DNA of 64,000 nucleotides from NCBI GenBank assembly GCA_027487905.1, contig JAIYCR010000040.1, forward strand, positions 1 through 64,000, written 5' to 3'. Below the pieces are notes generated by a model. The model saw only the letters and a program-made list of their open reading frames with translations. It was not told the origin of the DNA and did no database searches. Position 1 is the stretch's first letter. Each line of letters begins with the position of its first letter. The DNA is from Rubrivivax sp. GTDB lineage: Bacteria > Pseudomonadota > Gammaproteobacteria > Burkholderiales > Burkholderiaceae_C. A program made the position numbers and the translations under genes. This document shows, one piece after another, positions 1 to 10,320 of the stretch.

Positions 1-3000
1 AGCGCCGGGCAGGCCAGCCTGGTGGTGGACAACAACACCGTCGTCCTGCCCGACCTGGGAGATCTGCAAGGCACCTGGGGGCTGGAATTCACGCCCAGCA
101 ATGTGCTGCCCAGCAACCTTGCGGGCCTCAGGACCTGGCTGGATGCCGCCGACGTCGACGGTGACGGCACCGCCGAAGGCCTGGCCGAAGCCACGCTGGG
201 TGCCGGCGGCGCGGTGACAAGCTGGGTGGACCGCACCGGACAGGCCACCGCATCGGCCGCCAACCTCGGCCGGGGCGCCACCTGGCAGCCCACCTGGGTG
301 GCCAATGGTGCCCAGGGCGGGCCGACGGTGCGTTTCGACGGCAACGACTACATCGGCTCGTCGCTGACCGTGGGCAACACCTACACGGTGTTCGCCGTCG
401 GCCAGATGCAGGGCACCCAGAGCAACCGACTCGTCTCCTCAACGAACAACAACTGGCTGATGGGCTGGCATGGCGGCACGCAGGACCGCTACCACCCCGG
501 CTTCTGGGTGACGCCGCAGTCCCCGGCGGTGGTGCCCAACGAACTGAAGTTCTACACCGCCACCGGCTCGTCCACGGGAGGCGCACTCTTCAGCAGCGGG
601 GCCTTGGTGGCGACCACCAGCTCGGCCACCGGCAACCTCGGAAACATGGCGCTGGGCGGCTGGGGCGGGGCCGGGGAACTCAGCCGGGGCGACGTCTCCG
701 AGGTCATCGTGTTCGACCGGGTGCTCAGCGACGGTGAGCGGGTGCTGGTGGAGAACTACCTGCGCAACAAGTGGTCGGGCACGCCGGTGCCATCGGCAAA
801 CTCGGTACTGGGCTCGGTGGCCTTCGACGCCACCTGGGCCCAGGCGGTGATGCGCTTCGGCGACCAGGCCGGGCCGAGCAACGACACCCTCACCGTGAAC
901 TACGGGGCTGCTGCCCCGCGCGGGACCGGCCGGGTGGACGCCATCCTCTTCGGTGGCCAGGGCAACGACATCCTCAACGGCGGCGACCGCAACGATGCCC
1001 TCTTCGGTGGCGCCGGCAACGACCGGCTGGTGGGCGGTGCCGGCACCAACTACCTGGCGGGCGGCGCCGGCAACGACACCTATGTCGTGTCCAGCTCGTC
1101 GGACTTCATCTCCGAGGCCGCCAACGCCGGCACCGACACGGTGGAGGCCGGCATCAGCTGGAGCCTGGCGCCCAACCTGGAGGTGCTGACCCTCACCGGC
1201 GCCGGCGCGATCAACGGCGTGGGCAACGAGCTGGCCAATGTGCTGAACGGCAACACGGCGGCCAATGTGCTCAGCGGCGGCGCCGGCAACGACACGCTGA
1301 ACGGCGGCGACGGCAATGACACGCTGGACGGCGGCACCGGCGACGACACCCTCAACGGTGGCGTGGGCGACGACACCTATGTCATCGACAGCGCCCTGGA
1401 CGCGGTGAACGAGCTGGCTGGCCAGGGCAACGACACGGTGCGCAGCAGCTTCAGCTTCAGCATCGCCGCCACGCCGGAGGTGGAGAACATCACGCTGATC
1501 GGCGCCGCCGCCAGCACCGCCACCGGCAACGCCGGGGCCAACACACTGTCGGCCAGCCGGGTGGCCGGCGTCAACCACACGCTGGTGGGCGGCGCGGGCA
1601 ATGACACCTACCGCCTGGAACGCGACCTGCTGACCAGTGCCTCCAACCTGGGCCACACTGTCGTCGAGCAGGCCGGCGAGGGCACCGACACGGTGTGGAT
1701 CAATGCCGACTTCGGCCTCAACCAGCAGACCTACACGCTGGGCGCGAACCTCGAGAACCTGGACCTGCGCAACACCTGGGGGGTGAACGGCACGGGCAAC
1801 GAGCTGGCCAACTACATCGTCGGCACGGCTCAATGGGCCGCCTACCTTGGAAACTCCACCACCCTGGCCGGCGGGGCCGGCAACGACACCTACCAGCTGA
1901 ACAGCCCGCACACCACGGTGTTCGAGATGGCCGGCAACGGTACCGACACGGTTGAGCTGAACAGCAACATGGACGGCTATGTGCTGCCCGACCATGTGGA
2001 AAACCTGACCATCCTGTCCGGCGGCAACCAGAGGGGTGTGGGCAATGCCTTCGCCAATGTGCTGACGGGCAACGCCGGCAACAACTGGCTGGATGGCCAG
2101 GGCGGCAACGACACGCTGGCCGGCGGCGCCGGCGACGACACCTATGTCGTGGACCAGGCCGGCGACGTGGTCACCGAGGCGATCAGCGCGGGCTTTGACA
2201 CCGTCCGCACCCAGCTCACCAGCTACAGCCTGGCCAGCATCGCCAACGTCGAGGGCCTCGTCTACACCGGCACGGCCGCCTTCACCGGCACCGGCAATGT
2301 GCTGGACAACCGCATCGAGGGTGGCATCGGCAACGACGAGCTGTCTGGCGGCGACGGAGGCGACACGCTGGTGGGCGGCGGCGGCGCGGACACGCTGAAC
2401 GGCGGCAACGGCGACGATGTGCTGATCTCGCAGGCGGCCGGCAGCGCCACCGGCATCACCGCCGGCCTGCGCGCCGAGTATTTCGCCACGTCCAACTGGA
2501 CCGGCGCGCCGGTGTCGGTGGGCACCGAACTGAGCCTGAACCGGATCTGGTCCGGTGGGTCGCCGGCAGCCGGCGTGCCGGCGGACAACTTCTCCGTCCG
2601 CCTGACCGGCAACCTGAACATCACCACCGCCGGCTGGTACCGCTTCAGCGCCACCGGCGACGACCAGGCCTACGTGTGGATCGACGGTATCCGCGTGGCC
2701 ATGGGCAACGTCGGGACCACGGGCACCTCCAACCCGGTCTGGCTGGAAGCGGGCTCCGTGGCGCTGCGCGTCGACCAGTACGAAGGGAGTGGCGACGCCT
2801 CCTTCCGGGTGCAGTGGCAGACCCCGGGCGGCGGCAGCTTCAGCGACATCCCGCCCACCCAGCTGAGCCAGGGCAGCGCGGTTCCGATGGCCGACACCGT
2901 GGGCGACACCCTCAACGGCGGCGCGGGCAACGACGTGCTCGATGGTGGCCTGGGCAACGACACGCTCACCGGCGGCACCGGCAACGACAGCTATGTGGTG

Positions 3001-5997
3001 CGCAACCTGGGCGACGTGATCGTCGAGGCGGCCGGCGAAGGCACCGACACCGTCCAGAGCTTCATCGACTATTCGATCGTCGGCACGCAGCTGGAGAACA
3101 TCAGCCTGCTCGGCACCGCAGCGCTCAATGCCACCGGCAATGCCGGCGACAACGTGCTCACCGGCAACGGCGCGGCCAATGTGCTGGACGGCGGCGACGG
3201 CAACGACACCCTCAACGGCCTGGGCGGTGCGGACACGCTGAACGGTAGCGCCGGCAACGACCGCATCATCGGCGCCAGCGGCGCAGTGCTCAACGGCGGT
3301 GATGGCAACGACACGCTCGCCGTGGTCGATGCTTGGACACCGGCCCAGATGCAAGGCGTTGCCCTGTGGCTGGACGGCGCCGACCTCGACGGCGACGGCA
3401 TTCAGGAGGGGCTGGGCGAAGCGGGCCTGAACGGCAGCGGCGTGGCCACCTGGGTGGACAAGAGCGGCAACGGCCGCAACGCAGTGCAGGCCACCGCCGG
3501 GTGGCAGCCGCAGCTGGTGCTCAACGCGATGAACGGCCTGCCGGTGATCCGCTACGACGGCGTTGACGACGCGCTGCGGGTGGGCAACATCCCGTCGATG
3601 ACGGGAGCCACCAACAGCCTCTTCTGGGTGCAGCGCACCACCGACAGCAACTACATGACCATCGGCAGCAACGGCAATGCCAACACGCCGTCCAGCAACT
3701 GGATGCTGATCGTCAACCCCAACGACGGCCGCACCGACCTCGTGAGCGGCAGCAACACCCACACCGCCTCGTCCTTCTGGGCCAACGGCAGCCAGCCCGG
3801 CTGGACCACCGCCGGCAGCGCCTGGAACACGCTGAACAACACCACCTCGGTGGTGGCCACGGTGAACCAGCCGCTGAACTGGAACGGCTCGATGGTGATC
3901 GGTGGCTTTTACAGCGGCACATGGAACTTCGGCGGAGATGTTCCCGAGGTCATCGTCACCACCGCGGCACTGTCCACCACCGACCGGCAGCTCCTCGAGG
4001 GTTACCTCGCCTGGAAGTGGGGCAGCCAGGCCGGTCTTCCGGCCGGCCACCCCTACGCCACGATCAACCCGTCGTTCACCACCACCACCGCGGGCGCCCA
4101 GCTCAACGGCGGTGCCGGCACCGACACCCTGACCGGCGGCGCCAACGGCGACACGCTGGACGGCGGCACGGGGGCCGATGCGATGACCGGCGGCGCGGGC
4201 AACGACACCTACATCGTCGACGACAGCGGCGACACGGTGGTGGAGCTGGCCAATGGCGGCGTCGACACGGTGCAGTCCTCGGTCAGCCGCACGCTGGGCA
4301 GTTTCCAGGAGAACCTGGTGCTCACCGGCACGGCCATCACCGGGGTGGGCAACACGCTGGACAACCAGATCACCGGCAATGCGGTGGGCAACGCCCTGTC
4401 AGGCGGCGACGGCAACGACTGGCTGCGGGGCGAGGGCGGCAACGACAACCTCAACGGCGGCGCCGGTAACGACCGCCTGGACGGCGGCACCGGCAACGAC
4501 ACGCTGACCGGCGGTGCGGGCGACGACACCTACATCGTCGACAGCGTGCTCGATACCGTGGTCGAGACGGCCGGCGAGGGCAATGACGAGGTGCAGGCCA
4601 GCGTGAGCGTGACTCTGGCCAGCCAGGTCGAGCGGCTGCTGCTCACCGGCGGCAGCGCCCTGGACGGCACCGGCAATGCGCTGGCCAACACCCTGACCGG
4701 CAATGCCGCAGCCAACCGCCTGTCGGGCCTGGACGGCAACGACGAATTGCTGGGCCTGGACGGCAACGACACGCTGCTGGGCGGCGACGGCGACGACCGG
4801 CTGGACGGCGGCAGCGGCGCGGACGAACTGGCCGGCGGCGCCGGCGACGACCTCTACACCGTCGACGACGTCGGCGATGTCGTCATCGAGGCGGCGGGCG
4901 CGGGTGTCGACGGGGTCCGCTCCTCGGTGAGCCACACGCTGGCCGCCCATGTCGAGAACCTGGTGCTCACCGGCCTGGCCGCGCTGGACGGCACCGGCAA
5001 CGCGCTGGCCAACAGCCTCACCGGCAACGACGCCGCCAACCGCCTGGACGGCGGCGCCGGCGCCGACCGGCTCGAAGGTGGCGCGGGCGACGACGTCTAC
5101 ATCGTCGACGATGCCGGCGATGTGGTGGTCGAAGTGGCGGGTGGCGGCACCGACACCGTCTTCTCCAGCGTCAGCCGCACCCTGTCGGCCCACATCGAGA
5201 ACCAGGTGCTGACCGGCAGTGGTGCGATCGACGCCATCGGCAACGACCTGGCCAACCGCATCACCGGCAACGACGCCGCCAACCGCCTGGATGGCGGCCT
5301 GGGCGCCGACCGACTCGAAGGCGGCGCGGGCGACGATGTCTACACCGTCGACGATGCCGGCGACCTGGTGGTGGAAGCGGCGGGCGGCGGCCTCGACACC
5401 GTGTTCGCCAGCGTCAGCCGCACGCTGTCGGCCCACATCGAGAACCAGGTGCTCACCGGCAACGGCAACCTGGACGCCACCGGCAACGAACTGGACAACC
5501 GCATCACCGGCAACAGCAGCAACAACCTCTTGGCCGGTGGCGAGGGCAACGACACCCTCATCGGCGGCGGCGGCACGGACGTGCTGCGCGGGGGCAATGG
5601 CAACGACATCCTCGTCGGCTCGGACCTGGCCTCCATCGGCCAGGCCCAGGGCGGCGCGGGCCTGGACACGCTGCGCCTGAGCGCGCCCGGCTCCACCTTC
5701 AACCTGGACGCGCTGATCGGCCGTGCCAGCGGCATCGAGACGCTCGACCTGCGCGACGGCGGGGCTGGCCAGGTGGACTTCACTGCGCTCGGCCTGACGA
5801 GCCTGAGTGATTCGGGCGGCCTGACGCTGCGCCTGGACACCGGCGACACCCTGGCCATCGGTGGCGGCGGCAGCCTGGTGCAGACCGGCTTCATCGACGA
5901 CGGCCTGGGCAACGTGGGCGTGAGCTACTCCGTCTTCGCTGGAGGCGACCCGAGCCAGCCACCCGCCACCAACCTGCAGGTGTTCTGGACCGGTTGA
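1..5997 (+). CDS. Giant RTX adhesin, type I secretion substrate (5' end outside window)
   Basis: The reading frame is open from base 1, so this is the C-terminal 1998 residues of a larger protein; a GTG at 22 is only an internal codon. Visible layout: a LamG/concanavalin-A-like domain (nt ~100-780), many glycine/aspartate nonapeptides of the GGxGNDxL type (calcium-binding RTX repeats), a PA14 domain (nt ~2460-2850, with motifs such as [11 protein letters not shown] and [11 protein letters not shown]), a second LamG-like domain (nt ~3340-4045, [12 protein letters not shown]), further RTX blocks including 81-residue tandem units, and a hydrophobic, glycine-rich C-terminus of the kind used as an uncleaved secretion signal. 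RTX proteins are exported by ABC/MFP/TolC machines, and exactly such genes follow. LamG and PA14 domains usually bind glycans, so an adhesin or matrix protein is inferred. No protease or lipase domain is seen in the visible part. The first part is missing, so any N-terminal retention module cannot be judged. Confidence 0.85.
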   Translation, partial: SAGQASLVVDNNTVVLPDLGDLQGTWGLEFTPSNVLPSNLAGLRTWLDAADVDGDGTAEGLAEATLGAGGAVTSWVDRTGQATASAANLGRGATWQPTWVANGAQGGPTVRFDGNDYIGSSLTVGNTYTVFAVGQMQGTQSNRLVSSTNNNWLMGWHGGTQDRYHPGFWVTPQSPAVVPNELKFYTATGSSTGGALFSSGALVATTSSATGNLGNMALGGWGGAGELSRGDVSEVIVFDRVLSDGERVLVENYLRNKWSGTPVPSANSVLGSVAFDATWAQAVMRFGDQAGPSNDTLTVNYGAAAPRGTGRVDAILFGGQGNDILNGGDRNDALFGGAGNDRLVGGAGTNYLAGGAGNDTYVVSSSSDFISEAANAGTDTVEAGISWSLAPNLEVLTLTGAGAINGVGNELANVLNGNTAANVLSGGAGNDTLNGGDGNDTLDGGTGDDTLNGGVGDDTYVIDSALDAVNELAGQGNDTVRSSFSFSIAATPEVENITLIGAAASTATGNAGANTLSASRVAGVNHTLVGGAGNDTYRLERDLLTSASNLGHTVVEQAGEGTDTVWINADFGLNQQTYTLGANLENLDLRNTWGVNGTGNELANYIVGTAQWAAYLGNSTTLAGGAGNDTYQLNSPHTTVFEMAGNGTDTVELNSNMDGYVLPDHVENLTILSGGNQRGVGNAFANVLTGNAGNNWLDGQGGNDTLAGGAGDDTYVVDQAGDVVTEAISAGFDTVRTQLTSYSLASIANVEGLVYTGTAAFTGTGNVLDNRIEGGIGNDELSGGDGGDTLVGGGGADTLNGGNGDDVLISQAAGSATGITAGLRAEYFATSNWTGAPVSVGTELSLNRIWSGGSPAAGVPADNFSVRLTGNLNITTAGWYRFSATGDDQAYVWIDGIRVAMGNVGTTGTSNPVWLEAGSVALRVDQYEGSGDASFRVQWQTPGGGSFSDIPPTQLSQGSAVPMADTVGDTLNGGAGNDVLDGGLGNDTLTGGTGNDSYVVRNLGDVIVEAAGEGTDTVQSFIDYSIVGTQLENISLLGTAALNATGNAGDNVLTGNGAANVLDGGDGNDTLNGLGGADTLNGSAGNDRIIGASGAVLNGGDGNDTLAVVDAWTPAQMQGVALWLDGADLDGDGIQEGLGEAGLNGSGVATWVDKSGNGRNAVQATAGWQPQLVLNAMNGLPVIRYDGVDDALRVGNIPSMTGATNSLFWVQRTTDSNYMTIGSNGNANTPSSNWMLIVNPNDGRTDLVSGSNTHTASSFWANGSQPGWTTAGSAWNTLNNTTSVVATVNQPLNWNGSMVIGGFYSGTWNFGGDVPEVIVTTAALSTTDRQLLEGYLAWKWGSQAGLPAGHPYATINPSFTTTTAGAQLNGGAGTDTLTGGANGDTLDGGTGADAMTGGAGNDTYIVDDSGDTVVELANGGVDTVQSSVSRTLGSFQENLVLTGTAITGVGNTLDNQITGNAVGNALSGGDGNDWLRGEGGNDNLNGGAGNDRLDGGTGNDTLTGGAGDDTYIVDSVLDTVVETAGEGNDEVQASVSVTLASQVERLLLTGGSALDGTGNALANTLTGNAAANRLSGLDGNDELLGLDGNDTLLGGDGDDRLDGGSGADELAGGAGDDLYTVDDVGDVVIEAAGAGVDGVRSSVSHTLAAHVENLVLTGLAALDGTGNALANSLTGNDAANRLDGGAGADRLEGGAGDDVYIVDDAGDVVVEVAGGGTDTVFSSVSRTLSAHIENQVLTGSGAIDAIGNDLANRITGNDAANRLDGGLGADRLEGGAGDDVYTVDDAGDLVVEAAGGGLDTVFASVSRTLSAHIENQVLTGNGNLDATGNELDNRITGNSSNNLLAGGEGNDTLIGGGGTDVLRGGNGNDILVGSDLASIGQAQGGAGLDTLRLSAPGSTFNLDALIGRASGIETLDLRDGGAGQVDFTALGLTSLSDSGGLTLRLDTGDTLAIGGGGSLVQTGFIDDGLGNVGVSYSVFAGGDPSQPPATNLQVFWTG
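4855..5583 (+). repeat. Three tandem 243-bp (81-residue) RTX units
   Basis: The Tyr codon of the D(D/V)xYxVDDxGD motif recurs at 4855, 5098 and 5341, which is exactly 243 bp apart. Each unit reads roughly [17 protein letters not shown], [13 protein letters not shown], LTGxGxxDxxGNxLxNRITGN, then RTX nonapeptides. The preceding two intervals (4210 to 4531, 4531 to 4855) are 321 and 324 bp; 324 bp is 243 plus three 27-bp nonapeptide codon sets. The last two units are the most alike, which suggests recent duplication. Confidence 0.85.
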
Positions 5998-6054
5998 CCG
6001 GTTCCACCCGGGCCGCCCGGAACCGGGGAATTGCCCCGGTGCAGGCTTGCTTTT
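5998..6054 (+). terminator. Hairpin pair / probable terminator after the adhesin gene
   Basis: Directly after the stop codon CCGGTTCC (5998-6005) can pair with GGAACCGG (6019-6026). An overlapping alternative hairpin has a 7-bp stem, ACCGGGG (6022-6028) with CCCCGGT (6034-6040), and a 5-base loop. A TTTT run comes 11 bases later, so this is not a textbook rho-independent terminator. It could end or attenuate adhesin transcription before the secretion genes. Confidence 0.5.
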
Positions 6055-6147
6055 CGAGGGACAGCGCCCGGGGGTAAGCGGGCGTAATGGATCTTGTCAT
6101 CGCCCGCCGTCCGCCACCTGCGGCCGGGGCGCTGGCAAGCCCGGTCC

Positions 6148-9100
6148 ATGAACAGAGCCCTCCTCCTCTTCCTGCGCGCCAACCGCAGGCACCTGCTCGA
6201 TCTGCTGCTGGCCAGCGGCGTGGTGAACACGCTCGCCCTGGCGCTGCCGCTGTTCTCGATGCTGGTGTACGACAAGGCGGTGGGCAACCAGATCCACGAC
6301 ACGCTGTGGTCGCTGGCCATCGGCATGCTGCTGGTGCTGGGTTTCGAGATCACCTGCCGGGTGGCGCGGATGAGCCTGGTCGAGCAGGCCGCCAGCCGCT
6401 GGGACACCACGCTGGACGAGCGGCTGATGCGCGGGGTGCTGGCCGCGCCGCTGGCCCGCCCGCTGCCGGTGGGCACGGTGCTCAACCGCTACCGCGACCT
6501 CGCCTCCGCCCGCGAATTCCTGTCCGCCAGCTACCTGCTGCCGCTGGCCGATCTGCCCTTCCTGCTGCTCTTCGTGGTGGCCGGCTGGTTCATCGGCGGG
6601 CCGCTGGTGGGCATTGCGCTGTTGATCGGCACCGTGCTGTGGGCGGTGTCCGCGCTGCTGCACAGGGTGTCGCGCCACCACCAGCGGCTGGCCGACCAGG
6701 CCCACGGCCAGAAGATCACGCGGCTGGTGGACACCTTGCTGGCCCGCGACAGCCTGATGGGCGCTGCCGCCGGCCGCCTGGCGCTGGACGGCTTCCGCCA
6801 GCCTTCGGCGGCCGGTGCGCGCAGCAGCACCCGCTCGCGGGTGTGGTCGCAGCTGTCCCAGCAGCTGCTGCCGGTGGGCCTGGGGCTCACCACCGTGGCC
6901 CTGCTGGTGGCCGGCGTGTTCCAGGTGGAGGCGCAGGCGCTGTCGGTGGGCGGCCTGATTTCGCTGAGCATGCTGGGCGGGCGCATCGTCGGCGGGCTGT
7001 GTGCGCTGTCGCCGATCAGCAGCCGCTGGGCCGAGTTCAAGCGCGCGCTGAACGAACTGCGCAGCACCATCGACCTGGAGTCCGCGCCGCTGCCCGATGC
7101 GGCCACGGGGCCGGGCGAGGCGGTCTTCGCCCGGCGCGACGACCCGGCGCTGCGGGCCGAGGGCATCCAGGTGGTCGGCATTCAGGTGCGCTACCCCGGC
7201 AGCGAGCGCCGCGTGCTGGACGGCGTGCAGTTCAAGCTGCGCCTGGGTGAGCTGGTGGCCGTGGTGGGCGCCTCGGCCGCGGGCAAGAGCACCTTGCTCA
7301 AGCTGCTGGCCGGCCAGATCGCGCCGGACGTCGGCCAGCTGTCCGTGGCCGGCCGGCAGGTGGCCGACGACGCCCAGCGGCGAGCACTGGCCGCTGCAGT
7401 GGCCTGCAAGCCGCAGGACCCGACCTTCCTGCCGGGCACGGTGCGGCAGATCGTCTGCCCGGAGGCACCGGCCGCGGCCGACCAGGCCTGGAGCGGCGAC
7501 GAGGCCGTGCTGCGCAGCCTGCGGGCCGTGGGTTTCGGCCGTGGCCTGGACAGTGGCGAGGTGGGGCTGAACCTGGCCGTCGGCCTGGCCGGGCAGGGCC
7601 TGTCCGGCGGGCAGCGGCAGATGCTGGCGCTGGCCCGCGCGCTGCACAGCGACGCCGGCCTGCTGCTGCTGGACGAGCCCACGCTCGGCCTGGACCGGGT
7701 GGCGCAGGACACGCTGATCGCCACGCTGGCCGCACTGCGCGGCGGTGGCCGCTGCGTGGTGGTGGCCACCCACACCAGCGAGCTGATCCGCGTGTGCGAC
7801 CGCGTGCTGGTGCTCGACGGTGGCCGCGTGGTGATGGACGCCCCGCCGGCGCGGCTGTTCGAGGCGGCGCCTGGGGTGCCGGTCGCGCCAGCGACGACCG
7901 GCGCCGCGGTGGCGGCGCGCGCGCCGGGCCAAGCCCAGGGCCAGGCCCCGGCCCATGTCCAGCTTGCGCCGGCACCCGGTGCAGCGGGACGTTCCCCGGC
8001 ACCCGCCGCGCCGGCCGTCGCCGCCACCACCCTGGCGTCGTGGCCGTTGGGGCTCGCGCTCGGTACCCTGTTCGCCGCGCTGGTCGCTGCGCTGGCGGCG
8101 CCGGCACCGGTGATGGCACAGGCCTCAGCCACGTCGGCTTCTTCGTCCACCTCCACCTCCACCCCGGTCTTCACGCCCACCCGGCTGGAACAGCTGCTAG
8201 GCCCGCCCACGGGCAGCGTCGCGCAGGCGGCCACGTCGCCGCGCGGCGGGTCGGCGCCGCCGCTGCTCGCGCCGCCCCCGCAGCCGGCCGCCCAGGTGCC
8301 GGTGGCCGCCCAGCCCCGGCTGGACCTTCTGCCCGCGCTGCTGGACCTGCCGCCGGTGCTGCCGGTGCTGGCCGCCATCGGTGCCAACCCTGTGGCCGAC
8401 CAGACCCTGACCTTGTCGGGCGCCGCCCTGGGCACCGCCCGCCACAGCCCCGAGGTCGAGGCGGCTGGCTACCGGCTGGAATCCTTCGAACAGACGCGCC
8501 TGGCGGCCCGCGGCTCGCTGCTGCCACGGATGGACCTTCGCCTGGGCGTGGGGCGCGGCCTGGTGCAGACGACCGACCCCTGGCTGAACCTGGGCCGCAT
8601 CGACGGCCTGGCCACCGCCCGCACCGCCCTCTTCGACGTGCCGGCCATCCTCGAGCTCGGCCGCCAGGGCATCCTCACCGGCTCGGCTGCCGAGCAACTG
8701 CGCGACGCCGACAGCAAGGCCCTGCTCGACGGCGGGCTGGCCTTCCTGGGCGTGCTGCAGGCGCGGGTGGGCCTGGCGCTGGGCGAACAGTACGAACGCC
8801 GCCTGGCCGAGCTGTCACGCTACATCGGCGAGCGGGCGGCCGCCGGCGGCACCAGCCCCGCCGAGGCCGACCGCCTGCGTTCACGGGTGGCCAATGTGCG
8901 CTCGTCGCTGGCCGATGCCCGGGCCCAACTGCAAAGCGCCGTTCGCAACCTCGAGCGCCTGTACGGACCGGCACCCCAGGCGCTGTCGATGACGGGTTCG
9001 GAGCCGATCGCCGTCGCCGCCGACGAAGCCACTGCCGTGGCCGAGGCGCTTCGCCAGAACGCCGAGCTGGCCGCGGCACGCATCGAGATCCGCGCGGCCA

Positions 9101-9618
9101 ACGAGGAGAGCCGCATCGCGCGCGCCCGCTTCCTGCCCAAGCTGGAGCTGGAACTCACCCACACACGCGCCAAGAACCCGTCGGGCACGCCCGGCCTCAC
9201 CCACGACACCAAGGGCATGGTGGTGCTGAGCATCAACACCTTGAACGGCGGCACCGACCTGGCCCAGAGCCGCGCCGCCGCGGCCCGTCGCATGGAGCTC
9301 GAGGCCCGGGCCACGGCCTCGGAGCGCCGGCTTCAGCTGGACATCGAGACGGCCTACGCCAACCTGCAGGCCTCCAGCGAGCGCTTCGTGACCGTGCGCG
9401 AGGAGCTGGACGGCAATCGGCGCGTGGTCGAGGCCTTCCAGGCCCAGCTGGTGGGCGGCAACCGCCCGCTGCTCGATGTGCTGGACGCCTACCAGCGGCA
9501 CTACCAGAGCCAGATCGACCTGACCCAGGTGCTGGTCAGCACCACCCAGAACCAATGGCGCCTGGCCCACCTGGCCGGCTCGCTCGGCCCGCAGCTCGGC
9601 CGCCCCGGCGCGCGCTGA
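6148..9618 (+). CDS. Type I secretion ABC exporter fused to a TolC-like outer-membrane factor
   Basis: One uninterrupted frame of 1156 residues (ATG 6148; an in-frame TTG at 6094 is possible). Residues ~1-300 are an ABC exporter membrane domain with several hydrophobic helices. Residues ~340-590 are the nucleotide-binding domain: Walker A GASAAGKST (~373), Q-loop CKPQDP, signature LSGGQRQ (~485), Walker B LLLLDEP (~505) and H-loop ATHTSE. An Ala/Pro-rich linker (~590-630) leads to a hydrophobic stretch ending in APVMAQA (~630-660), which looks like a signal peptide with a cleavage site. From ~750 the sequence is a TolC-type outer-membrane efflux protein: long coiled-coil helices such as LRSRVANVRSSLADARAQ, RARFLPKLELE, and a C-terminal LLDVLDAYQRHYQSQ. 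Exporter and outer-membrane factor are normally separate proteins in different membranes. The likely role is exporting the upstream RTX adhesin. Either the precursor is cleaved at the internal signal, an internal GTG (7876 or 7909) starts a separate product, or the fusion is real. Confidence 0.85.
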   Translation: MNRALLLFLRANRRHLLDLLLASGVVNTLALALPLFSMLVYDKAVGNQIHDTLWSLAIGMLLVLGFEITCRVARMSLVEQAASRWDTTLDERLMRGVLAAPLARPLPVGTVLNRYRDLASAREFLSASYLLPLADLPFLLLFVVAGWFIGGPLVGIALLIGTVLWAVSALLHRVSRHHQRLADQAHGQKITRLVDTLLARDSLMGAAAGRLALDGFRQPSAAGARSSTRSRVWSQLSQQLLPVGLGLTTVALLVAGVFQVEAQALSVGGLISLSMLGGRIVGGLCALSPISSRWAEFKRALNELRSTIDLESAPLPDAATGPGEAVFARRDDPALRAEGIQVVGIQVRYPGSERRVLDGVQFKLRLGELVAVVGASAAGKSTLLKLLAGQIAPDVGQLSVAGRQVADDAQRRALAAAVACKPQDPTFLPGTVRQIVCPEAPAAADQAWSGDEAVLRSLRAVGFGRGLDSGEVGLNLAVGLAGQGLSGGQRQMLALARALHSDAGLLLLDEPTLGLDRVAQDTLIATLAALRGGGRCVVVATHTSELIRVCDRVLVLDGGRVVMDAPPARLFEAAPGVPVAPATTGAAVAARAPGQAQGQAPAHVQLAPAPGAAGRSPAPAAPAVAATTLASWPLGLALGTLFAALVAALAAPAPVMAQASATSASSSTSTSTPVFTPTRLEQLLGPPTGSVAQAATSPRGGSAPPLLAPPPQPAAQVPVAAQPRLDLLPALLDLPPVLPVLAAIGANPVADQTLTLSGAALGTARHSPEVEAAGYRLESFEQTRLAARGSLLPRMDLRLGVGRGLVQTTDPWLNLGRIDGLATARTALFDVPAILELGRQGILTGSAAEQLRDADSKALLDGGLAFLGVLQARVGLALGEQYERRLAELSRYIGERAAAGGTSPAEADRLRSRVANVRSSLADARAQLQSAVRNLERLYGPAPQALSMTGSEPIAVAADEATAVAEALRQNAELAAARIEIRAANEESRIARARFLPKLELELTHTRAKNPSGTPGLTHDTKGMVVLSINTLNGGTDLAQSRAAAARRMELEARATASERRLQLDIETAYANLQASSERFVTVREELDGNRRVVEAFQAQLVGGNRPLLDVLDAYQRHYQSQIDLTQVLVSTTQNQWRLAHLAGSLGPQLGRPGAR

Positions 9619-9657
9619 GGCGCACGGCACCGACCCCTCGATCCAGGAGAAGCGCAG

Positions 9658-10320
9658 ATGTCCGGCGGCAGCGGTTCCGGTGAGTACTGGCCAGGTTTCG
9701 TCGACGCGCTCACCAACGTGGTCATCGCGATGGTGTTCGTCATCGTCGTGCTGGCCATTGCGCTGAGCTTCGCGATGCAGATGGTGGCCAGCCGCATGGC
9801 GGCCAAGGTGTCCGAGCTGCAGCAGGCGCAGATCGCGCTCAGTGCCGCGGCCGCTGCGTCGGCGGCGTCCACCGGGGCCCCGGCCCGCGGCGGCGTGTCG
9901 TCGGACACGCCCTTGGCGGCGCCGGCCGACAGCCGCATCCGCATCGCCGTGGCCGGCAACGAAAGTGCCCAGACCGCCCGGCCGGCCAAGGTGCAGGCCG
10001 CGGCCCGTTCGCTGGTGCTGGAGTACGAACAAGGCGCGCTGACGCTGGACGACGCGGCGCTGCGCAGCCTGCAGCAGGCCCTGGGGCCGGTGAAGGCGGC
10101 GCTGGACGGCGCGGGTGCCGCTGCCCGCGTGTCGCTGGTGGCCACCGGCCCGGCCATGGAGCTTTCGGACAACCAGCGCTCGGCCTTCGTGCGGGTGATG
10201 GCGGTGCGCAACCAGCTGCTCGACCAGGGCTTCGCCCCCGAGCGCATCGTCACCCGCATCGACCCGACCGGCCCGGGCGACAAGCCCCGCGTCGCCCTGA
10301 CGCTGGAGGAGCCGAAATGA
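9658..10320 (+). CDS. MotB/SiiA-like inner-membrane protein of the secretion operon
   Basis: 220 residues; ATG with a good ribosome-binding site (AGGAGA). One transmembrane helix (~14-40) begins with YWPGFVDALTNVV. Asp16 at its start sits where MotB and SiiA carry their proton-binding aspartate. A low-complexity Ala linker follows, then a periplasmic domain (~115-215) with an OmpA/MotB-like pattern (RVSLVATG, then DNQRSAFVRVMAVRNQLLDQG, then ERIVTRI) but without a clear peptidoglycan-binding TD motif. Its stop overlaps the start of the HlyD gene (ATGA). With the MotA-like gene downstream it probably forms a proton-conducting stator-like complex acting on adhesin export or release, as described for SiiAB in Salmonella SPI-4. 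SiiA is of similar size. The function here is inferred. Confidence 0.75.
   Translation: MSGGSGSGEYWPGFVDALTNVVIAMVFVIVVLAIALSFAMQMVASRMAAKVSELQQAQIALSAAAAASAASTGAPARGGVSSDTPLAAPADSRIRIAVAGNESAQTARPAKVQAAARSLVLEYEQGALTLDDAALRSLQQALGPVKAALDGAGAAARVSLVATGPAMELSDNQRSAFVRVMAVRNQLLDQGFAPERIVTRIDPTGPGDKPRVALTLEEPK

Noticed and set aside
439-4050. Minus-strand open frame of ~1200 codons opposite the RTX gene
   Set aside because: It mirrors the high-GC repeat codons of the real gene, has biased composition and no domain; the plus strand shows clear RTX, PA14 and LamG motifs.
950-5600. Regularly spaced repeats that might be taken for a CRISPR array
   Set aside because: They are coding RTX nonapeptides with 27-bp or 243-bp periods in one reading frame; there are no unique spacers and no cas genes.
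7850-8130. Frameshift as the origin of the ABC-TolC fusion
   Set aside because: The frame runs smoothly with consistent codon use through an Ala/Pro linker into a signal-like peptide; no stop or shift is visible. Sequencing error cannot be fully excluded.
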